Assembly (NCBI GenBank): GCA_030272585.1 | Contig: BSYQ01000004.1 | Coordinates: forward strand, 4,092,001-4,156,000 | Direction of reading: 5' to 3' | DNA length: 64,000 nt | From: Bryopsis sp. KO-2023 | Taxonomy: Eukaryota; Chlorophyta; Ulvophyceae; Bryopsidales; Bryopsidaceae | Part shown: in pieces, positions 46,907 to 58,829 of the stretch | Layout: each line of letters opens with the position of its first letter | Numbering within the stretch: position 1 is the stretch's first letter | Notes under the pieces: generated by a model | What the model saw: only the letters and a program-made list of their open reading frames with translations | What the model was told of the DNA's origin: nothing | Databases searched by the model: none | Translations under genes and position numbers: made by a program

Positions 46907-49021
46907 GAGGCTCATCTTGTTCTGATTCTCCCTGATTTTGGCTGAAACGAGGGTTATTAGAAAGTGTTTTAGATTTTTGTAGAGGGGGAAAATGAAGACA
47001 GGGAGGGAAGTGTACAGAAAACATCTTCGAAGAGTTTGTAGATTTCCACTTTTTTTGTTCAATCCTTTGGGACGTGGATCTGTTGAATCAGAGTGGAAGT
47101 GGGACTCTCAACCAAACACAGAAATGGTGTGCTATTGCCATCAAGTGATGTCACAATTTTTTTTTTCCCACATCTCCAAAACTACGTTTCGTGCGTTCGA
47201 AAACGCCGACATTCTGCCCAAAGAGCTCCGTCGGGTCTCCGCGACTGTCTCTTTCAGAAGCCGAGGCTTCTGCAAGTCTTAGTTCACCCCCTGATAAAAT
47301 TGAACCCCGCCAAGGGAATGTAATGTCTACACTACGTTCGCTTTGCGTTCGAAGCATGTGGATAGGTCCTACCTTCACGACGACGGCTGCGCAAGCTAAC
47401 GTTACAACACCTGTCTTTCTTTTCTTTTCCTTTTTTTTTATGTGTTCTAGGCGTTGCATCGATAGAGGTGCGCTGTGGTTCGCGAGAAGTGACATCCGAG
47501 CCTTCGCTTGGGAAAGATGGATGGAGAAGTAAATGTGGCTTGGTTGAAGGGGTGGACCCATTGGTGGCCTTCCCTCTGTTGGCGAAACGCACGCTCGATG
47601 GTTTGCCAAAATCGAGTCTTCCCACCAAAGACTAGAGGAGGGTGCAAACGCTGATTTGTTTCATTGTGGTGGGCTGGTGAAGAAGTATTGAACCTCTCAG
47701 CGCGAGCCACGGACTTTTTCCTGAAAGTTCTCAACAATGAAACCGTCACTGGTCGATAACCGACCCCAGGGGGTGTTGGGTTTTTTTGGGATGCCCAGGT
47801 CCTTGATCGACCCTGTAGAGACAGCCACCCTGTTGTTCCGTTTTTTGTGGGGTGAGCAGCTCTGCTCTGTGTGAAAAAGGAGAGGAGATTGGAGAGGAAA
47901 GAATGGAGTAAGGATTGAACCTGGGATGTCAAGAGAGTGAAGCGCAAGCTTGGGATATGAACCAGGACATTGGTTGTTGTGTGATAGTGTGAAGTGAGCT
48001 TTACATCTTTTCTTGGGTATGGGAATTTTGTTCGAATAGGAATGACAGAAATTGTGGGAGAGTTGGGAGGAACGCTCAATGAAGTCCGAATTTGGGGACA
48101 GTATAAAAGTCGGCGACTTTTGTAAGACTTGTATCCGGTGCGCCGGTAACCAAAAGTGTTTCGAGTGTGTTCGACCCGCCAGTCTCTGAAAGACAAAATT
48201 TACACTCTGCTCATTTGCATGCATTTCCTCTTTCGATTCGATTTGAACAATCACAAGCTTGAGTTTGCCACACCACCTCCCCCCTGTTATTGACAAAATA
48301 GATATCCGAGGTCATTGGTTCAGTTCTAAATTCTGGAGACATTGAAAAAATAAGGACCCCCTTAAGCTGTTTCACAATTGTCTTGTCATTCTTGTGTGAA
48401 GGATCCAGGCAATAATTCCCTGACAGTAACCAGGCAGCAACGCTGAAGGACCACACAAACAGTATAAATTCCCAAAGTAAAAAACCCCTTCTTTTTGACT
48501 GGGGTGCTGGATTATGGCATGCTCACTTATTGGAAAAGTTCTATGGGCTGAATTCGCCAACACAATATGGATGTATACAATAAAGGACATACGGCTCAAT
48601 TCACCCCTTACAAAAATTCAATCAATCCCCTCAGAAACTTAAAAAAAAAATCAGAAATAAGAGGCCCTCAAATTGCTAGTTGCAACCTAGCTCTTTTGTC
48701 GGTGCATCGCAAATTTCTAAAAATAAGAGTATTTAAAAAAGAAAACGCCATCGGCACTTTTTTTTTCCCCTGAGCAAATCCGTGTCATTGCAAAAAAATC
48801 CCACATCAGTTTTTTTTTTTTCTTGTTTTTCGTTTTTTCTTGTGAATAACGTATGTCATAGTAGAAATATTCAGGGATGAACATGTGTGTTTTTTTAGCA
48901 TATTCTTTGTCCATCGAGTTGCCCAGGATACAGCAGCCTCTTTTGAAAAGCAAGTCTTTTCTTTTTTCGTTCTCCTTCTCCGTGGAATTAAGAAAAGAAG
49001 GTAGCCATTCTGTCAGCTCCA
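46907..49021. other. spacer between PABP and SPPA, with repeat copy B
   Basis: The two genes converge here. The stretch holds the second dispersed-repeat copy (47185-47640). Beyond it, about 47.7-48.7 kb carries only short ORFs. The T-rich DNA near 48750-48850 probably belongs to the SPPA 3' flank. Confidence 0.5.
47185..47640 (+). repeat. Dispersed degenerate coding-like repeat, copy B
   Basis: It has the same block order as the minus strand of 5680-4470: ENADILPKELRRV (about 47195-47240), the near-identical block with TGGATAGGTCCTACCT and GCTGCGCAAGCTAACGTTAC (about 47340-47420), and a GVDPLVAFPLLA...LDGLPK peptide (about 47545-47630). Blocks lie in different frames, and this copy is more compact than copy A. 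Confidence 0.6.
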
Positions 49022-49233
49022 TCACTTGATCTTGTTGATCAAATCCTTGATGGCTGGCGACAGCAGCTGCGAAGTCAAAATGGAGTCGTCCATCACCGCC
49101 TGCACCACAGCAAAGATGAAAATACACACACATAAATCTCGAAAACGGACAAGCGGATATTTGATTTGATGCATCATTGCCTTCTTGCTTGAACCCATGA
49201 AAACTTTTTCGTTCTAAACGGTCCAACAAGTTC

Positions 49234-49269
<36 letters not shown>

Positions 49270-52200
49270 AGATATATATCAACAGAATCCAGAAATCACT
49301 CATTTTCTGAAGTGGAGCAGAGAAAGGGGGAGGGGACAGGGATGCAGCCTTTATCGCAGAAACATATCACTAGCTATTGCCATGAGCATTCCTACCCATC
49401 TTTCAGAAGTTTTTTGTTTTTATTGTTCCACACAGGCCATCTACGCTCTACATTATTCTTTTAATATGCGATCCTGCCTTCTTTCAACAATAGCCACGAA
49501 TCTTGGCTCAAAAACCACACCAGAGGTTGCAAAACAGGTGATCTTCCCATCAAACGGGCCAAAACAAGACCTACCTGCGGGCTGATCGCTTCGCTGCCTT
49601 CCATGTCAGTCTCACTCATGGTGTATTCCCACTCAGGGTCCGCGTCAGGCCCTTTCAACACATCCACCAACCCCAGCCCTCCGAACAAGACACACCCAGC
49701 ACCCTCCAACAGTCGAATCTCGCCCCCTTTCCCAGAAGCCAGCAAACTCAACAAACCGTAGCCAAGCAAAATCACTGACGACACAGAGCCAGACATCGCA
49801 CCGGCCCCCTGGAGAACGTCAAACGGGGAGCCCTTTTTCTTGGAGAATTCCATCAATCTGACTTTATCCTCAGGCTTCAGACCTGCAGCTTCTTTGGCGA
49901 TTGCCACAGCTCGAGGGAAACCCCCCAATGCATCGACCAGCCCATTCTCCAAAGCTCGCTTGCCCGACCAAACGCGGCCCTGCATTTCCGGCCAAGCAGT
50001 TGTTTTGTCAGAAGAAAGACTCCAGCACAACAGAATTGAGCGAAAACCGAGCGAAAAAAAACAAGCATTAATCCACCTGTGCCAGCTCTTGCATCGTTTC
50101 GATCTCCATTCCCCTCGACTTGGCAGCCTTGTTACGGAATTCCGCATAAGAGTGCTCCGCCAAGCCCGAAAAGTAACTGTCCTCATCCTCAGTGAACCCC
50201 CTGTTGTCTGCGAACAGATCGGCGAAACGACCTTTGGCAATCGTCTCCTTGCCAACCCTACTCACACACACAAAAAACCATCAACTCCCCAACAAGCTGG
50301 CTCAATCACCTTGTTGTGGACGGCCTTCCTTAGGCAAGTTTAGTGCCTAATTTACAAATTGAAACAAATCAAACATTCATTCACCAACAAGATGAATTTG
50401 CCAGGCTCAGCAAATATCCACAAAAGCATGCTACCAAGATCATCATTATCATTGCTCCGCCTATTTCATATGGAGGAGGAGCTGTATGTCCAGGGTTCAA
50501 ATCCCACCGATTGCATTACCCGATTTTCTTGTAGAGTTCTCCGAGGTTGATCTTTCCAAGGACGACTCCGATGGAGCCGGTGATCGTGAGGGGCTCCGCC
50601 ACGATCTTATCTGCAGCCATTGCCATGTAATAACCGCCAGAAGCCGCCACATCGCCCATCGATGCAATCACTGGCTTGTCGCCCGCCACCTTTTTGATTT
50701 CTCTCCACATCAAATCGCTGGCCAGGGCGTCACCACCTGAAGCAGTTTTTTTGGGGGGGCAATTATTCAGCTTAACATGCCTCAAGACAGGTAGATACGT
50801 ACATACATAAGGATTGGTTTCTCTCAAAGACTTGGGCTGAAACATGCCGCTGTGGATGGCCTTCGTTGGGCAAGTCTGCCTGATGTAAATCGAACATATT
50901 TTCATTCATGCACAGGTATATATTTATATATTCATTTGTTTAAATTTTTTTGATGATTTTTAAATTTCCAAAAGGACTTCAACAAAAAGATGAATACCCA
51001 AAGAAAAATTATTTTTAAACTTTTTATCCAAAGTTTAAAACGATTTGTTGGATAGATTCAGAGTGGGCAACTTTTTCTGGACAAGAAATGGACAAGAATC
51101 CGAGCACTACCTCTGACAAAAATAAAGTGTGGGAAAAACTTGGTGAAAACCCCAAAATATTGGGGTTTTTTTGTTTTTTTTATAAATAATTTTGATATCG
51201 ATCTCAACCTGGGCTGTCGATTCGGAGAACGATCGCCTCCACTTTTTCGATGTCCGCCGCCTTTCGAATTTCTCGAATGACAGTTTTGGCTGCAATCGAA
51301 TCGGAGCCTCCTCCGAGGGGAGAGCCACCGGGTGCCTCAGCTGGAAATTTCAGAAAAAAAAAATAGAGTCACCCCCTCACCCCCCCCCACACAAACTGTG
51401 TTTCTTTCCAGAAGTTTCAGAAGTTTCTTTTTCCCTTTTCTTTTTTGGGCAGCTGGGGACGCTCTTCATTTCAAAAATGAAAATGAAATGGCAACTTCAG
51501 CTGCCATTTAATTCCGACAGGCGTCACTTTTTTCCCACCCCCAAAACGTACTTGTAATGGCACCAGATGCCCGAATCACGGCGATCAGCTTTCCTTTGTT
51601 CAATCCGAAAGTGCCGGGGGGCACCCTCTTGTACTTTGCAAACGGGATGTGACTGACTTTCTTCTTCTTCTCCACTCCCAACCTCTCCTTCAACATGTCC
51701 AGAATTTCGTCCTTGTATTTCAAATCCGTGACGAAGCCCCCCTCCTTCATTGTCTCCATGCCGTAGTAAGGCGTATCCAGCAATTCGACGACCTTTTCTT
51801 CCGGAATGGAGCGAGACTCAGAAACAGCGGCGATGAACCCATCGTACAGGTCTTCCAAAAGGGCCGAGAGTTGCTCTTTCTGAGGTTCGGACATGTCCTC
51901 CCTGAGAAGCTGGTCTCCAGCAGACTTGTACTTTCCGATTCGGCGAACCTGAGGCTCCACGCCAGCCTTGTCGAAAGCACCCCTAAGGAAAGTACCTGTT
52001 TTTGTTTTTTTGAAAGGAAACAAAAAAAAAAAAAAATGGATTAAACGCCAGGGAAAACCTATCAGTCATTGAATGTGGCCAAGAATCCAACTCACATCTG
52101 AATTGGGGGTCAGACCTGTGGTTCAGAGTTCATGTAAGAAAAATTACACACACACATAGATATATATATATCTCGATATTTTTCACCTTCCTGAATTTTT

Positions 52201-53781
52201 AATCCGATTTCAAATAAATAACTACAGAAGGGAAAGCTAACCAAACCATGCTGTTTTCCAACAGATGTTTTGCCAGTAAGACAATTTACTCCCCCACCTT
52301 TCCCCCCCCCCCCCAAAAAAAAAAAATAAAATTGGAAGACCGACCTGAAACTCTGAGACCGCGTAAAAATACGTTTCCAGATGGTGGAGTGTAGATTTCA
52401 TCGCAGGCTGAGGCCAGGTAATACTCCTTCTCTGCCCCTCTGGTCATGTATGCGATCGAGAATTTCCCTGACTGCTTGAAAAACTCCACGTGTCGGCGAA
52501 CCTCGGTCAGCTTGGCCCATCCACAATCCAAAACGTCGATGTTCAAATACAAGCCTTTGATGCGAGGGTCGTAGGCAGCCTTAGTCAGAGCTTCGCAGAG
52601 TCCAGGGAGAGAAACTGCTCTGGAAAAAGTGTCGGGCAGCAAATCTTGGATTTGTCCAGATATCTGCACAAGATTTTTTTCAAGTTAGCAGTTTTATTAT
52701 GCCTATTGAATCTTAGCCAAAACTTCCAAAACTTCTGGGCCGGCTGAGTTTCCGCCAGTTCACCGTTCATTTCTTGAGGTCTCTCTTTTCGTTTCTTTTG
52801 TCGTTTGAAGTCGATCAATGCTGGAAGAAAATTCCAAATTCTAGCGCAAGGCCACCCACACACCTCCAAAGCAAGGATGGAGTTTCCTTTGCATCTTTGC
52901 CAAGGTGGAGCAAAAAACATTTTGAAATTGGCACAAGACTTCTGCCACAGAGTTGGCTCTTCGAACATCAGCTCCCCTTCGGGCAAAATTTCTGGCACAG
53001 AAGCACCCTGCAGACCAAAACCGAAAAAGATATTTTGCCATGCAACACCAGCCCCACCAACACATCCCTGAGAGAGCAGTGCTCAACGGAATGGAGAATT
53101 TGGCCTTACAAAGAGGGACCCTAATCCAGAAAATCTGAAAACATGGAATTCCCACTGATCGAACAACAACATTTGTAAAACCGATGAGAAATTTTCGTTT
53201 TATTTTTGTTGGGGGGGTAATTTCCTTCTGGATAGTACCTCCTCTGTCACGTCAGCATTTTCAGCGATCTCTGTTTTTTCGGCCTCGCTTGCTCTGCACC
53301 TCTTCACATACGATCGTCTGCCGGAAATCGATCGGACTGATCGAACCCTGCACGGACGGCCTTTTGCAAAAAGTACATAAATTTTAGGCAGGAGAAAAAC
53401 ACCCCCGGTAACCCCACATATTTCATTTCCCCCTCCTCACCCCCCAAAAAATAATTTGTCATTTACATGGCTACTTGTTTCTTTCTAGTCGGTCAAAAAA
53501 AGGTTTCTCGAAAAGCACCCGACACCAGACACGCTCCTGCATTATGGTCAAAAAATTAGTATTCAAAAAATAGTCTTGAGATTTGACAGTAAACACACAA
53601 ATCAAAACAAAAAAACAAACAAACAAACATATATATATTTTTTTTATTTTTTTTTTATTTATTTTATTTTTCTTTCCCACCCACCATTTGGTGCACTCTT
53701 GATCTGCTCAGCAGCAGTTGAAAAAAGTGGCCTGTTCCCAGCACACCGGACCATCCCAGGATGCCCAGTCAACATCATCAT
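49022..53781 (-). CDS. SPPA: Signal peptide peptidase SPPA (protease IV), plastid type
   Basis: Ten exons agree in phase: 53681-53781, 53239-53347, 52864-53007, 52345-52663, 51552-51995, 51209-51340, 50520-50736, 50077-50257, 49575-49979 and 49022-49099 (709 residues; the Arabidopsis protein is about 680). The first 70 residues are basic and Ser/Ala-rich, as in a chloroplast transit peptide. LTKAAYDPRIKGLYLNID and RRIGKYKSAGDQ follow; the latter holds the likely catalytic lysine. SPGGDALASDLMWREIK leads to DVAASGGYYMAMA with the nucleophilic serine, then GSIGVV. Plant SPPA is a thylakoid-associated, light-inducible serine protease with a Ser/Lys dyad. The tail (GSVSSVILLGYGLLSLL) is more hydrophobic than I expect for the family. 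Three in-frame ATGs open the ORF. Confidence 0.93.
49237..49266. repeat. TA dinucleotide microsatellite
   Basis: About 14 TA units, inside the last intron of SPPA. Confidence 0.9.
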
Positions 53782-54319
53782 TCGGTAGCTTTGCTCAAGT
53801 TACTGCACACATCCAAACATATACAACACAGAAAATGGCATGTTAGCCCCCCCCCCCCTTAATGTCAGAAGAACCTCCAACCCAACAGCACTAAAAAACT
53901 CTAGCAGATCAGGGGCCTGTAGATTCGTTAAGGGACCATCAGAAGGCCCCCCCATAAGGTAGTGAGCGCTAACCTGCTAGACTTTCGGTATGTCGGATCA
54001 AGACAGCGAACGCAGGCTTTTCCGTCGCGCAGTGGGTGGAGTGAATATCTCGACCAGGAAGAATAACAGCTTTGTTGGCTAAGAGAGTAAGACCACCCCT
54101 CCTTATACAGGCAACTGCTAAAAAATTGCAACATTTTTGCTGGGTTTTCCTTTTTGAAGGATTTCGCCGTCACGTCATCGCTACGAGCCAGTCGGACATA
54201 GGCAGCCAAAATCCGAGGTTTCGGAAAAGCTCTGGGTTTTCCTATTTGGGCGCCGTGGTGGGCGAAAAAGCTGTTCCTGTCTGTGTTTTCTGCGAACGGC
54301 TCGGACGTTTTCGATCGTG
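53782..54319. other. Intergenic spacer between SPPA and the ankyrin-TPR gene (divergent promoters)
   Basis: SPPA starts leftward at 53781 and the ankyrin-TPR gene rightward at 54320, so this roughly 540-base spacer should hold both promoters. A C-run lies at about 53848-53858. No core motif is clear. Confidence 0.5.
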
Positions 54320-56898
54320 ATGGGCGATAAGAAAGAAAATGTTGGGAAGGGGGGAAATGCGGCGGAGGCCTACGCGCAGCGTGAGAACGTGTGTGCGTTC
54401 GTTGGTTTTGACGTCTTATGTATGAGTGTAACAGACTTGTCCTTCGCTATGTCCTGTGCCTTGTCGACGTCCTAATTCGCGAAATGAGGGCGGCTCGTTT
54501 TTGTAGTCGCCTTCGCTCGCGTGTCAGAGCGTGATCTCCTGTTCGTTTGTGGGAGTTTCACAGATGGATATCCCTTTGGGTGTAGGTTCGCGCGGTCATG
54601 GAGGCTGCGCAATCTGGGGACGTCGACATGCTTCGGGGAGCCGCGCTGCAGTTCGAGGATTCGGATGTCAGGGAAGTGAGGGATGGCAACGGCAGAACTG
54701 CGCTGCACTTTGCCGCTCAGTTCGGCCACAGAGCGCTGTGCTTAGCGGCCATCAAGGAGTTTGGGTTGGACGTGAATAGCGAAGACACGGACGGTGGGTG
54801 CTCTGGTCGCTGTGGGGGATCTGATGAATGACAGAAATATGAGGGAACAAGGGACGAATTCGATCTGGGTTTTCTAAAGGAAATGAAAATCTGCTGGGAT
54901 GGAGTTAGCTGAGCAGCATGGACCAGTTTTTCTCAATAGAAAGCAACAACCAAGGGTATGACACCCTTTAATTTCATGATAATTCACTACACATCTGACA
55001 GCATGCATGGATGGAATGGCTCTGAATCCCTGCTGCCATGTCTTGTGCAGGTCTCACGCCGCTGGGGTTGGCTTGTGTGGGGGGCCGATTAGAAACGGTA
55101 GAAGCTCTGCTGGAAAACGGTGCGGTGTTGACAGGGTCCGAGAAAAACGAGATCCAACCGATACACCATGCTGCAGCCGCAGGCAACACCCCGATAGTGA
55201 AATTGCTCTTGGACAGGGGGGCCGATTTGAATGCACCCTCCAATGCAGGTGGGGCATCGACCAGGGGAGGCTGCTTGTTGCTTGAAAACTTAGCTTGATA
55301 AAAACGGAGAGTCGATCAGGGGCCTTTGCCCACTCTTGCCAGTTCATTCCCCTGCCCCCCCCCCCCAAAAAAAAAAAACCTTCATAAGCTAATTTTTTAA
55401 GGGAGTGTTTTTAGTCCTTTGGGTTGCAGCAAATGCGAGAGGTCTTTGACACACATCCGAAATGAACCCTCCTCGATCGACCTTCCGAATTCCCCCTCAA
55501 GGTCGCTGCTCGTCGAATCAAACGTTGGTTTTTTGGCATTCATCAGGGAGATAGCCACCCACATCCACACACTCAAAAAACAGACCCCTGGAGCAACAAA
55601 TTTGTTCCCTCACTGTCGTAGGACCACCACTGCTCTGGACGGCGGGGGCCGCCAAATCAAAGTGCTTGAAATTCCTGTTGGACCGTGGTGCCGATCCAAA
55701 CACGAAAAGCCCCGAGGGTGTGACGGCGCTCATAATGGCCAGTGCCTCCGGCTGCTTGGCATCGGTGTCCATGTTGATCGATCGAGGAGCGGATGCGACT
55801 GTGCAAGTGATGGGAGGGGTAACAGCTTTGCATGTCACCACTGGGGCTGCCACAGAGGATGTGTCGCTGAAATTGGCTGAGAAATTGTTGGCAGCAGGTG
55901 GGGGTTCTATAGGTCGCACAGCAAAAAAGATGCAATCAGACACTCATGTAGCGCAAAATACAAAGCACCAATACCAAGACAAAACACGAAGATTGTGAAA
56001 GTGTACCAAACAAGTGAAAACGTACAGAACATTGTTTGAAAAACCGACTGTTTGCTCCCTGCGAGCATTATTATTTATTATTTATTATTTTTTTATTTTT
56101 TTGAATTCGGGATCAGTGGTGGAGCCTTTTTAGTGCAGATATTGCCAAAGGGGTCCTGGTTGGTCGTTACATTGTTTGTTGCTCAATCTTTTACATATTT
56201 TTGCCGGTTGGTTTTATTCAGGAGCGGATCCTAACATAGCTGATGACGAGGCTCACCTCCCAATCCACGCAGCCGCCATGGAAGGTCACCGGAAAGTGGT
56301 GGAGCACTTGTTTCCCCTGACTTCGCAGCCGGAGGGCACCTCCAGCGACGACTGGTCCGTGGATGCGATCATGTCAAAGAACAAATCCAAGAATGTGGAA
56401 GCGGGCCCCTCCTCGCAGGTTCTGAAAGTGGAAATTCCGGAACCTGAAAAGCCAGATTTTGCTGCTTACGAAGATTTCCAGCGTCAGGGAAATATCGCTT
56501 TTGTCGGCAAGGACTACGAAAAGGCACTGGAAGTTTACTCGAAAGCGTTGGCTTTCTGGACGAAGGATGCCAAGGTATGGGCAAACCGGGGGGCCACGTT
56601 TCTGCGATTGAAACGGTCGGAGGAGGCATTGCATGACACCAGGATTGCTAGGACGCTGGATCCGAAATATGTGAAGGCGTGGTTCAGGGAGGGCTGTTCT
56701 TTGAGGGACCTGAAGAGATGGGAGGAAGCTGCGTTGGCTTTTTTCGAGGGGTTACGGGTGGAGCCGGAGAACAAGGATCTGGTCAGAGAGTTTGAAAACG
56801 CCATCAAGGAAGGCAGAAAGGAGCACCAGAAAGTGAATGGACATCAGGGAGGGTGTGGATGTTGCCCCTCCACCACCATCACTGGTGAACAGCCTTAA
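54320..56898 (+). CDS. Ankyrin-repeat and TPR protein (plant TPR10-like)
   Basis: Six exons agree in phase: 54320-54388, 54586-54793, 55051-55248, 55622-55897 and 56222-56898 as the main set (five coding blocks, 475 residues). Ankyrin repeats run from GNGRTALHFAAQFGH through LTPLGLACVGGRLE, IQPIHHAAAAGNTPIVK, a VTALIMASASG repeat and LPIHAAAMEGH. A charged linker leads to three TPR units (from QGNIAFVGKDYEKALEVYSKAL to AWFREGCSLRDLKRWEEAA). The layout matches plant ankyrin-TPR proteins such as Arabidopsis TPR10, proposed Hsp90/Hsp70 co-chaperones. The C-terminus ends in a CGCC-containing tail. Ankyrin exons 3-5 begin in phase 1, consistent with growth by exon duplication. Correction to the count: five exons are listed. 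Confidence 0.9.
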
Positions 56899-58829
56899 AA
56901 AAATTTCACTACAAGATGTAAAGGATGCATCCTCTGGACGTGGTCGTCCTCCCATGATTTGTATCAGAATTTTGATGTGGGTTTTCTCATCAAGGAGTTT
57001 TTGCAGTTCTGTGATAGAGAGTGTTTGGCAGACGTCTCGTTATCACTGCGAACGAGTTGTTCAGGTAAATTTACGGATCCATAGGAATATGTGTGAAAGG
57101 GGGGGGGGGGGGGGAGGCTTTCCATTCGCTTTGGATTGTGTTAGAAAAGGGTTATCGGTTTTTTTAGTCATTTTCAAGATCTGGCACATTTGATCGAAGA
57201 AATATGGGATTCGCCAGTATCTTAAAAAAACGACGACGTAGGGTGCTCTGTGGGTATACAGTGTTTCTGTGGTAGCAGGGGACACATGAAAACAAAAATT
57301 CTCCGGCGAAAAATAAAGTAACGATGAACAGAAGAGCAAATTAAGAAAAAAGTATTATGGGCTTCCACAAACGGCGAAAGATAAGTGTGTCTCGACAACA
57401 AACATCAAAAGATCACCCTTCCTCATCCCTCAATTCTCAACGAAAATCAATGTGATTAACACGACAGCAATGAAAGAACGCCTGGGTTTTTGCCAGTGAA
57501 TATGTGGGCTGTAGAAGCTTGGGTGATAGAAATGAAACCAACAATCGTTATGGAGCTCAATGATCTTTTGCAAAAGATTTTTGTCAATTGACAGGAGGTT
57601 GTTGCAATGAATTGATTTCTGGACTCTTTCGGAGCGTAGCAGCCCATGCATGAGGGGTTTGTTGCAGACATTGGCAAAAGCACTGAATGTGGATGACATA
57701 GTAAACTGAAGTGGGTGGGACATTTGATCAAATATCCACCCCACAAAACAAAACTGAACAAGAGAGCAGATTTTTGCTTTTTATTCACAGTTCAAAATAT
57801 CGATATCAAATTCTTGGGTTCCCAACGAACATCTTAGTTATCATCTCAGGTTGGATCCTATTCAATACAACCCCAAACATAAAGTACATTGGATCCTATT
57901 CACTCTCTGGGGTCCTTTGGAAAATCATCTCAATCGTTTGCATTCTAAGCTCATTTTTTTTGTAATACACGCAATACAATATCCCTTGATCAGCAAGATA
58001 CACATCGGCATAAAATAAACAAAAAAAACTCTCCTAGAAAACAACTCTTTGTATTCACTGTCGCACTCCACACAATGTTTTATGTCTGGGATAAAGCCAG
58101 CACTCCCAGAAACTACTTGTTGTGCAAAGTATCCTTCTTGATCCCTGTCCAGCCACCCTAGAAAAACATTAATGTGAGCACCAGAGTTCCTCAAAAAAGC
58201 AACAGCGTTTTTACCAAGCAAAAGAATTGATACAACAAAAAACAATTCAAATAAGGCGCTCCTGGAGTGCTCATCAGTTCTGCTATTGTTCATAAGACCA
58301 TTCTTGGAAGGAAAATCCCCAGAAGGTGACAGGAGTTCACTCCGCTGTCACAACAGGAGAACACAGGCCTGAAGCTCCTAAACCAACATTCCTCCAACAG
58401 TGTTAGCCTCCTTAGTTGCCTTTGATCCTTGCACCGGTTCATCAACATAACCGTGTGCGACTTCGTCGATCGAACACGAGACCTTCGGATCTTCAGTCTG
58501 ACGCTCTTCCCCAGAAAAACACTCAATCAATCAGAAAAACACCCCGAGACGTTTTCGTTTTCGTTCTCGATCCACTCCCCAAGGAAAGCCGTTCAAAAAA
58601 ACGACATGAATCCGACATTGACAAAAACGATATACTCTCAAGGTCATCTCTTGATGGGAAAGCCGCAAGCGACCGATCACGAAATTTGCTCCACCCTTCC
58701 TTTTGGTATCAAGAATTGCATCCCCTCCCCTCTGTCCGCCGCGGCCGCTCCCCTGTCCATCAGTGAAACTGGCGCGAACCAGCCAATCTCTATAAAGCTG
58801 CACGCCGCCGCCTTCTTGAGTCGCTCCAA
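56899..58829. other. intergenic spacer with one weak minus-strand ORF
   Basis: A G-run lies at about 57099-57113. A minus-strand ORF at 57925-58293 (122 codons) has hydrophobic segments at both ends and GAHINVFLGWLDRDQEG in the middle; no family is recognised and it may be chance. The last 300 bases should hold the promoter of the beta-helix gene. Confidence 0.35.

Noticed and set aside
57925..58293. 122-codon minus-strand ORF with hydrophobic ends as a membrane protein gene
   Set aside because: There is no family resemblance, splice context or neighbouring support; kept only as a note in the spacer entry.
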